The notes under the pieces: generated by a model | The model's input: the letters and a program-made list of their open reading frames with translations, nothing else | Databases searched by the model: none | What the model was told of the DNA's origin: nothing | Shown: positions 5,363 to 10,124 of the stretch, one piece after another | Layout: the number at the start of each line of letters is the position of its first letter | Numbering within the stretch: the first letter of the stretch is position 1 | Position numbers and translations under genes: made by a program | NCBI GenBank assembly: GCA_947177695.1 | Contig: CAMWVO010000036.1 | Span: 1-10,124, forward strand | Direction of reading: 5' to 3' | DNA from: an uncultured Clostridia bacterium | GTDB taxonomy: Bacteria > Bacillota > Clostridia > Oscillospirales > Ruminococcaceae | DNA: 10,124 nucleotides

Positions 5363-7300
5363 TTGGTTATCTACTTTGACATATGCGCAGTGCTGGTTCT
5401 GTTCATGATTATTTTTTCTGTTTCCTCCCGCAAAATGACCGTCGGTATGTCAAACCGTTTGTTTATTGTGCTTACTTTCGTTACGCTTGCAACAACGGTT
5501 TCCGATATCCTTTCCGTGACCGTTTCCTACAGCAGCAGCGGCATAATGAACGTAGTGTGCAACGGGCTTCAGTATGCATATCTTGCTTTGCGCAACACTA
5601 TGGCTCCCGTATATATCTTCTACCTGATAAGTCTTACGGACACATGGCACAAGCTTAAAAAGAATATCCTTTTCAAACTGTGTATGATCGTCCCGTACCT
5701 GGTGATAATCGCCATGCTTATCTCGGACGCCTTTACGGACGATGTGTTTTACTTCGACGAAAACGGAGCCTATACAAGAGGTCCCGCAATGCCGGTGCTT
5801 TACGTCTGCTCGTTTTTCTACCTTGCCGTAGGCTGTGTGTACGTAATCCAATACAGAAAGCTGTTCACGGCGGAAAAGCTTTTGTCCCTCGGCGCCATTT
5901 TTCCGCTTACGCTGATCTCGCTGGCTGTGCAGTGGGTATTCTCCGGTCTGCTGGTGGAGATGTTCGCCGCGTCGATCTCTCTGCTGCTTATCATAATAAC
6001 GGTCCAGCGTCCAGAGGAGCTTCTGGATTCCCTGACGGGTCTGTACAAATACGGCGCTTACGGCGTTGACATGAAGAGAAATTTTGCCAATGAAAAGCGC
6101 GTGGGCATAATCCTTATAAATATTTCAAACTATTCCTCCATGCACGCTATCCTCGGCTTTGACAATCTTAACGATATGCTGAAAAATATTGCCGACCGTT
6201 TTGTTGCCATAAACAAGGAGGAAAAGCTGCGGGCGGGTCTGTACTATCTGGACAGAGGACGCTACCGCTTTGTTGTTGACGAAAAAAACTGGGGCAAAAT
6301 GGAGCAGACCGCCGAAAAGATCAACAGAGAGCTTAAACAGAATATAATCTTCAATCAGATGGCTCTGAACCTTATCGCTCACGTCTGCATCGCTCACTGT
6401 CCCGAGGAGATAACCGAGTTCGAGACCCTTATGGCTTTCGGCAACGATCTTAACGATATGCCATATTCGGGCAGGGTCATCAAGGCAGCCGATATCGCAA
6501 AGGAAAACCGCTTCCGCCTCACCAACGAGCTGGACGCGATAATCGACAGCGCTATCGCAAACAGAACATTTGAGGTCTACTATCAGCCTATCTACTCTAT
6601 CGGAACGGACAGCTTTATTTCTGCGGAGGCTCTGCTGAGACTTCCCCACGACAAGTACGGATTTATCCCCCCCGACCTGTTTATTCCCGCCGCCGAGAAA
6701 AACGGAGCGATACACAAGATCGGCGAGCTGGTGCTTGAAAAGGTGTGCAGCTTTATTGCAAGCAGAGAGTTCAGCGAGCTTGGTCTGGAGTACATAGAGA
6801 TAAATCTTTCGGTCGCACAGTGTATGCAGGCGGATCTTGCGGACAATATCCTCCGGATCATGCAAAGATACGGCGTTACACACGATAAGATCAATCTTGA
6901 GATCACCGAGACCGCCGCGTCCTATTCCCAGAATATAATGATGGAGAACCTTGAAAAGCTTACACAGGCAGGTATCTCGTTCTCCCTGGACGACTACGGA
7001 ACGGGTTACTCCAACATCAAGAGCGTTGCTTCGCTGCCGATCACTATTGTCAAGCTGGACAAAACCTTTGTGGACAGCGAAGATAATCCCAGAATGTGGA
7101 TAGTGCTGAAAAACACCATAAAAATGCTCAAAGACATGAATATGCACATCGTTGTGGAGGGCATTGAAACTGAAAGCCTTGTAAAGAAATTTACCGAGCT
7201 GAACTGCGAATATATTCAGGGATACTACTATTCAAAGCCTATCCCCGAATCGGACTTTGTGGCGTTTATGAGAAAACACGCAGGAAAGAAAGTAAGATAA
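5363..7300 (+). CDS. Membrane-bound c-di-GMP phosphodiesterase (degenerate GGDEF + EAL)
   Basis: A 645-residue signalling protein predicted to hydrolyse cyclic di-GMP to pGpG at the inner face of the membrane. Residues 1-215 hold about seven hydrophobic segments (around 2-20, 32-55, 68-90, 103-121, 142-162, 173-195, 198-214), presumably a sensor. Residues about 222-385 are a GGDEF fold (starts DSLTGLYKYGAY) whose signature is replaced by RGRYR (298-302), so cyclase activity is not expected. Residues about 388-640 are an EAL domain with the active-site set intact: EALLR (422-426), N481, E513 in LEITE, DD (543-544), K564, E599 and Q619. The start is a TTG with AAAGGGGGGTGA 7 nt upstream; there is no in-frame upstream ATG, and the first internal Met (residue 15) would cut into TM1. 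Monocistronic. The ligand sensed is unknown. Confidence 0.92.
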   Translation: MVIYFDICAVLVLFMIIFSVSSRKMTVGMSNRLFIVLTFVTLATTVSDILSVTVSYSSSGIMNVVCNGLQYAYLALRNTMAPVYIFYLISLTDTWHKLKKNILFKLCMIVPYLVIIAMLISDAFTDDVFYFDENGAYTRGPAMPVLYVCSFFYLAVGCVYVIQYRKLFTAEKLLSLGAIFPLTLISLAVQWVFSGLLVEMFAASISLLLIIITVQRPEELLDSLTGLYKYGAYGVDMKRNFANEKRVGIILINISNYSSMHAILGFDNLNDMLKNIADRFVAINKEEKLRAGLYYLDRGRYRFVVDEKNWGKMEQTAEKINRELKQNIIFNQMALNLIAHVCIAHCPEEITEFETLMAFGNDLNDMPYSGRVIKAADIAKENRFRLTNELDAIIDSAIANRTFEVYYQPIYSIGTDSFISAEALLRLPHDKYGFIPPDLFIPAAEKNGAIHKIGELVLEKVCSFIASREFSELGLEYIEINLSVAQCMQADLADNILRIMQRYGVTHDKINLEITETAASYSQNIMMENLEKLTQAGISFSLDDYGTGYSNIKSVASLPITIVKLDKTFVDSEDNPRMWIVLKNTIKMLKDMNMHIVVEGIETESLVKKFTELNCEYIQGYYYSKPIPESDFVAFMRKHAGKKVR

Positions 7301-7340
7301 CCGTTAAGGAAAGTTCCTTAACGGTTATCTTTTATCTTTG
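7295..7340. terminator. Intrinsic terminator overlapping the phosphodiesterase stop codon
   Basis: A 16-bp perfect stem (7295-7310 with 7315-7330) has an AAGT loop and is followed by TTTATCTTTG. The TAA stop (7298-7300) sits inside the 5' arm. The stem is also placed to stop rnr transcripts from the other side, although the minus-strand tail (TACTTTCTTT) is less T-rich. Confidence 0.88.
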
Positions 7341-7345
7341 TTTTA

Positions 7346-9490
7346 TCAGTCCGAACAGCAGTCTCCCTCAACAACAAAATCCACCTGTCCCGCGCTTACG
7401 TTTGCCGCCGCGCAGATGACCTTGACGGTATCTCCCACACGGTACACCGACTTGCCCTCCTTTGTAAAGGCAAAACGTCCGTCGTAATCGTAGGGACCGT
7501 TTTTCAGAGTGTCCATACGGACAAGACCCTCAACGGTGTTGGGAAGCTCCACGAAAAATCCGAACTCCTGCACCGAGGATATCATTCCCTCGAAACGCTC
7601 GCCGATATGCGCGGACATATACTCCGCCGTGTAGCAGTCGTCGCAGGCGCGCTCGATACGCATTGCCACAAGCTCCCGCTCCGAGGATTGATGAGCCGCT
7701 TCGTTTGCAAAGGCAGCATAACGCTTCCGTATCCGATCGGGAGTTTCCTTGTTATAGCACAGGTCTGTCAGAATACGATGTATCGCCAGATCGGGGTAAC
7801 GTCTGATAGGCGAGGTGAAATGAGCGTAATCGTCAAGCACCAGTCCGAAGTGTCCCAGCGGCTGGTCGCTGTACTTCGCCTTTGCCATAGACCGCAGCAC
7901 CATGCTGTTCACCACGGGGGCAAGGGGAGACTCCTTTGTCTTTTCAAGTATCTCCGCCAAGTGCTTGGGCTTTACGCTTGTGAAGTGGGGAACGGCAATT
8001 CCCATTACCGAAACCGTTTCCACAAGCTCGCCTATCTTTTCGGGAGAGGGATCCTCATGGACGCGGTAAACAAAGGGAATGCCCGCTTCCTTTGCAAGTC
8101 TTGCCGCCGCAGTGTTCGCCATGAGCATGAACTCCTCGATGATAAGCTCGCTTCGTCCCCGCTCACGCTTTTTGACGTCCACACACACGTCGTTTTCGTC
8201 TATTATCAGCTTGCTTTCCGAGGTTTCGATCTGAGGCGCGCCGCGGCGGAGCTTGTTTGCGGTCAGTATTGCCGCAAGCTCGTCCATAAGCAGAATGCTT
8301 CTCGTCAGACCGCCGTACTTTTCCGCAAGCTCTACCGAAACTCCCTCACCGCTTTTTATGCCGTCAAGCAGGGTGTTTATCTCGCTGTAGACGCCCTTTA
8401 CCCGCGAGCGGATAATGGTCTTGCTGAATTTATAGTCGGTAAGATTTCCCTCGAAGTCCAGCTTCATAAGGCAGGAAAACGCAAGCCTGTCCTCCTGCGG
8501 GTTAAGGGAACATATGCCGTTTGAAAGTTCTTTCGGCAGCATGGGCACAACCTTGTTGGCATAGTAAATGGACGTACCGCGGAGCATAGCATTGGTGTCA
8601 AGCTCCGAACCCGCCTTTACGTAAAAGGACACGTCCGCAATGTGTACGCCAAGCTTCCAGCCGTCATCGTCTCGGGAGACCGAAACAGCGTCGTCGATAT
8701 CCTTTGTGTCCGCGCCGTCTATGGTGAAGATCACCTCGTCCCGCAGATCGAGACGCTTATAAAGCTCGTCAAGCGGGATACCCTTGCGCTCCGCGACTCT
8801 TGCTTCGTCAAGCACCTGCGAGGGAAATTCCGTTTCGATGCCGTTTGTATAGAGCAAAGCGTCCGCGCTGCTTTTGGCTTTTCCGCTGTCGCCGAAAATA
8901 GCCTTGATACGCACCCTGTGCTCGGAATGCTTGGTTCCCCGGCGGGAGATCTCCGCCAGCACCTTGTCCCCCACTCTTACGGGAACGTCTATCGCCGAAA
9001 CTATCATAAGGTCTCTCGAAAGGGTATCGGGACGTATGCAGACGGTGTTGCCCTCTTTTTCCACCGTACCCGAAAACTCTGTGAAGCCGATCTCGGCAAT
9101 GGAGACCACCTCGCCCTCGGGAAGCTCTCCCCGCGGCGGCAGAAGTCTTGCCATGACGATATCGCCCGGCATTGCGCCCTTGAGGAATTTCCCCGGAACG
9201 AACACCTCCGAGCCGTCCTCACGTTCGATAAAGCCGAACGTTCTGTTCAGTCTCGATACTGTGGCTCGGAAAAGTCCCGCGTCGGAGCAAAGCTCAATGC
9301 CGCTTTTGTCCTCTGTGATCGTGCCGTCCCGCTTCAATTCGGCTATTGCCGCAGCAAAAGCGGCGGCATTCTGCCGTCTGCCCTTGCAGGAGGCGTAAAG
9401 CTTTTTGTAGGGAACGCCCCTGCCGCCTTTTGACATCTGCGACAGCAAAGCCTTTATCCTGTTTTTGTAAATATCCTTTTGTTCAGCCAT
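7346..9490 (-). CDS. rnr: Ribonuclease R (3'-5' exoribonuclease, RNB family)
   Basis: Processive 3'-5' exoribonuclease that degrades structured RNA and takes part in mRNA and rRNA quality control in the cytosol. The 714-residue protein has the expected order: an N-terminal winged-helix region (about 1-65), two cold-shock domains (about 75-120, with RTFGFIEREDGSEVFV, and about 138-200), the RNB catalytic domain (about 250-580) and a C-terminal S1 domain (about 628-710, FEGMISSVQEFGFFVEL). The catalytic acidic cluster IDGADTKDIDD places D258, D264, D266 and D267 at the four metal-binding positions; TSPIRRYPDL is also intact. The C-terminus ends GDCCSD, without the Lys-rich tail of E. coli RNase R. 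A GTG at 9494-9496 lies only 3 nt from AAAGGAG, while the ATG at 9488-9490 has 9 nt, so the ATG is chosen. It lies downstream of secG, as in many Firmicutes. Confidence 0.95.
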   Translation of the reverse strand: MAEQKDIYKNRIKALLSQMSKGGRGVPYKKLYASCKGRRQNAAAFAAAIAELKRDGTITEDKSGIELCSDAGLFRATVSRLNRTFGFIEREDGSEVFVPGKFLKGAMPGDIVMARLLPPRGELPEGEVVSIAEIGFTEFSGTVEKEGNTVCIRPDTLSRDLMIVSAIDVPVRVGDKVLAEISRRGTKHSEHRVRIKAIFGDSGKAKSSADALLYTNGIETEFPSQVLDEARVAERKGIPLDELYKRLDLRDEVIFTIDGADTKDIDDAVSVSRDDDGWKLGVHIADVSFYVKAGSELDTNAMLRGTSIYYANKVVPMLPKELSNGICSLNPQEDRLAFSCLMKLDFEGNLTDYKFSKTIIRSRVKGVYSEINTLLDGIKSGEGVSVELAEKYGGLTRSILLMDELAAILTANKLRRGAPQIETSESKLIIDENDVCVDVKKRERGRSELIIEEFMLMANTAAARLAKEAGIPFVYRVHEDPSPEKIGELVETVSVMGIAVPHFTSVKPKHLAEILEKTKESPLAPVVNSMVLRSMAKAKYSDQPLGHFGLVLDDYAHFTSPIRRYPDLAIHRILTDLCYNKETPDRIRKRYAAFANEAAHQSSERELVAMRIERACDDCYTAEYMSAHIGERFEGMISSVQEFGFFVELPNTVEGLVRMDTLKNGPYDYDGRFAFTKEGKSVYRVGDTVKVICAAANVSAGQVDFVVEGDCCSD

Positions 9491-9516
9491 ATCCACAGTC
9501 TCCTTTCATGTTTAAG

Positions 9517-9534
9517 GTTCGGCGCACTCCGAAC
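9517..9534 (-). other. Small hairpin in the rnr leader
   Basis: GTTCGG-AGTGCG-CCGAAC on the minus strand forms a 6-bp stem with a 6-nt loop, about 27 nt upstream of the rnr start and just 5' of the ribosome site. It could influence translation or mRNA processing, but the stem is short. Confidence 0.35.
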
Positions 9535-9613
9535 GAGCCGCCGTTTTTCCTGCTAAAGAAAAAGTCCCGCGCTTTCGTGCAAACCTTATGTCAAAGCTGT
9601 CCTTTCGTCTCGG

Positions 9614-9670
9614 AAACAAAATTTGCCGCCATCGCTATAGACGGCGGCAAGGGTAAAGGCTCAGCCTTTA
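9614..9670 (-). terminator. Terminator- or attenuator-like hairpins between secG and rnr
   Basis: Reading the minus strand after secG: first a palindrome with 8-bp arms around a single central base (9654-9670). Then comes a hairpin TTGCCGCC / GGCGGCAA (9643-9650 with 9623-9630), extendable by three pairs (one G-U) to about 11 bp with a 6-nt loop. It is followed by ATTTTGTTT (9614-9622). This could stop part of the secG transcripts and set a lower level of rnr. No convincing promoter lies between it and rnr, which argues against complete termination. Confidence 0.45.
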
Positions 9671-9695
9671 ACGCAGGACATGACGGCATAAAAAC

Positions 9696-9971
9696 TCAGC
9701 TTGCGCTGACTCTGCTTATTATCGCGGGAATGATGTTGACCGCAACGGTCACAACGAAAAACACGATAGCCAGAAGCTTTGTAAGCCTTGCGAGAGCCTG
9801 CTCGCGGGAGCTGCTGACGTCGCCCTTGCCGAAAAAGTTATCGCTCTGACCCGACAGAGCCGCGCTCATATCCTGCTGCTTCTGCTCCTGCATCATAGTA
9901 AGGATTATAATAAGCACACTGCATATAAGCATAATAATTCCGCCGATGATCTGAATTGCACCGAATTCCAT
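9696..9971 (-). CDS. secG: Preprotein translocase subunit SecG
   Basis: Small inner-membrane subunit of the SecYEG protein-export channel, which aids SecA-driven translocation. The 91-residue protein has two hydrophobic segments (about 4-26 and 64-87) joined by the conserved polar loop (QQDMSAALSGQSDNFFGKGD, then SREQALARLTKLLAIVFF), the classic SecG layout and length. GGAGG lies 8 nt before the ATG at 9969-9971. It is the first gene of a probable secG-rnr transcription unit, driven by a strong extended -10 promoter. smpB, which often follows rnr in Firmicutes, is not here. Confidence 0.95.
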   Translation of the reverse strand: MEFGAIQIIGGIIMLICSVLIIILTMMQEQKQQDMSAALSGQSDNFFGKGDVSSSREQALARLTKLLAIVFFVVTVAVNIIPAIISRVSAS

Positions 9972-10009
9972 TTGCTGTACCTCCTTTAAAAGTATAGGTT
10001 ATCCATAAC

Positions 10010-10038
10010 AGTATAGCATATTATTTTGCGAATTGCAA
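10010..10038 (-). promoter_or_regulatory. Extended -10 promoter of secG-rnr
   Basis: On the minus strand: TTGCAA (10033-10038), a 17-bp spacer, TATACT (10010-10015) preceded by TGC. Transcription should start near 10003, giving a leader of about 32 nt. The AT-rich block upstream may act as an UP element. Confidence 0.85.
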
Positions 10039-10049
10039 GGGGTTATAAA

Positions 10050-10075
10050 AAATTTTACAACTTTTGTTAAAATTT
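10050..10075. other. AT-rich dyad upstream of the secG promoter
   Basis: AAATTTTACAAC-TTTT-GTTAAAATTT pairs over 10 bp with a 2-nt bulge. It lies directly upstream of the -35 box. Likely UP-element-type DNA; as RNA it would be a weak hairpin. Confidence 0.35.
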
Positions 10076-10105
10076 TGATTTACGCGACTAACTGTCGGAA
10101 CGCTC

Positions 10106-10124
10106 AGGCGGCGTAGCCGCCGAC
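10106..10124. repeat. GGCGGC palindrome, copy of the left-end repeat
   Basis: AGGCGGCGTAGCCGCCGAC contains a 6-bp perfect stem with a GTA loop. It matches the reverse complement of 47-65 at 18 of 19 positions, the one difference being in the loop. It is cut by the window edge. Confidence 0.65.

Noticed and set aside
6125..7147. 340-codon minus-strand ORF opposite the phosphodiesterase gene
   Set aside because: The sense strand encodes clear GGDEF and EAL domains; the antisense product has no recognisable features.
7607..9433. Long plus-strand ORFs opposite rnr (305 and 263 codons)
   Set aside because: They are antisense shadows of a well-conserved RNase R gene, match no family and lack ribosome sites; long antisense frames are common opposite GC-biased coding DNA.
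9589..9594. TTGACA on the minus strand as a separate rnr promoter
   Set aside because: At 16-18 bp downstream the sequence is GC-rich (CGCGGG) with no -10-like hexamer.
9591..9689. 32-codon ORF on the minus strand between secG and rnr
   Set aside because: It has no good ribosome site, a low-complexity Pro/Ala-rich product, and overlaps the hairpins; probably chance.

Overview
The window looks like ordinary chromosomal DNA of a low-to-mid GC Gram-positive bacterium of the class Clostridia, most like a Ruminococcus-type gut species. That placement is inferred from strong GGAGG ribosome sites, vegetative TTGACA/TATAAT-type promoters, a CIRCE heat-shock operator, the secG-rnr gene pair and clostridial-looking GGDEF-EAL, XRE and Big_2 proteins; no rRNA or other phylogenetic marker is present.

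Layout, left to right. Positions 1-91 are intergenic and hold two hairpins. The chaperone gene htpG (minus) follows, with a complete promoter and a perfect CIRCE operator overlapped by a second, degenerate one. Next is a divergent pair: a 75-residue XRE-family regulator (minus) and a small secreted protein with a PPC-like domain and a Big_2 domain (plus). Their shared 117-bp control region is full of inverted copies of the same short words. A two-way terminator separates the secreted-protein gene from a convergent phosphoglucomutase gene (minus). After a roughly 400-bp intergenic region comes a membrane-bound c-di-GMP phosphodiesterase (plus) with a degenerate GGDEF domain and an intact EAL domain. 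It ends in a terminator hairpin shared with the convergent RNase R gene rnr (minus). rnr lies downstream of secG (minus) across a 205-bp gap containing terminator-like hairpins. The right end is AT-rich DNA followed by a 19-bp GC-rich palindrome nearly identical to one at the left end.

Functionally these are housekeeping genes (protein folding, sugar-phosphate metabolism, RNA decay, protein export) plus two accessory units: the signalling phosphodiesterase and the regulator/secreted-protein pair. There is no mobile element, CRISPR array, tRNA or rRNA. I do not see a clearly new multi-gene system. The best leads are the tandem CIRCE at htpG, the mirrored control region of the XRE/secreted-protein pair and the palindrome shared by the two window ends.
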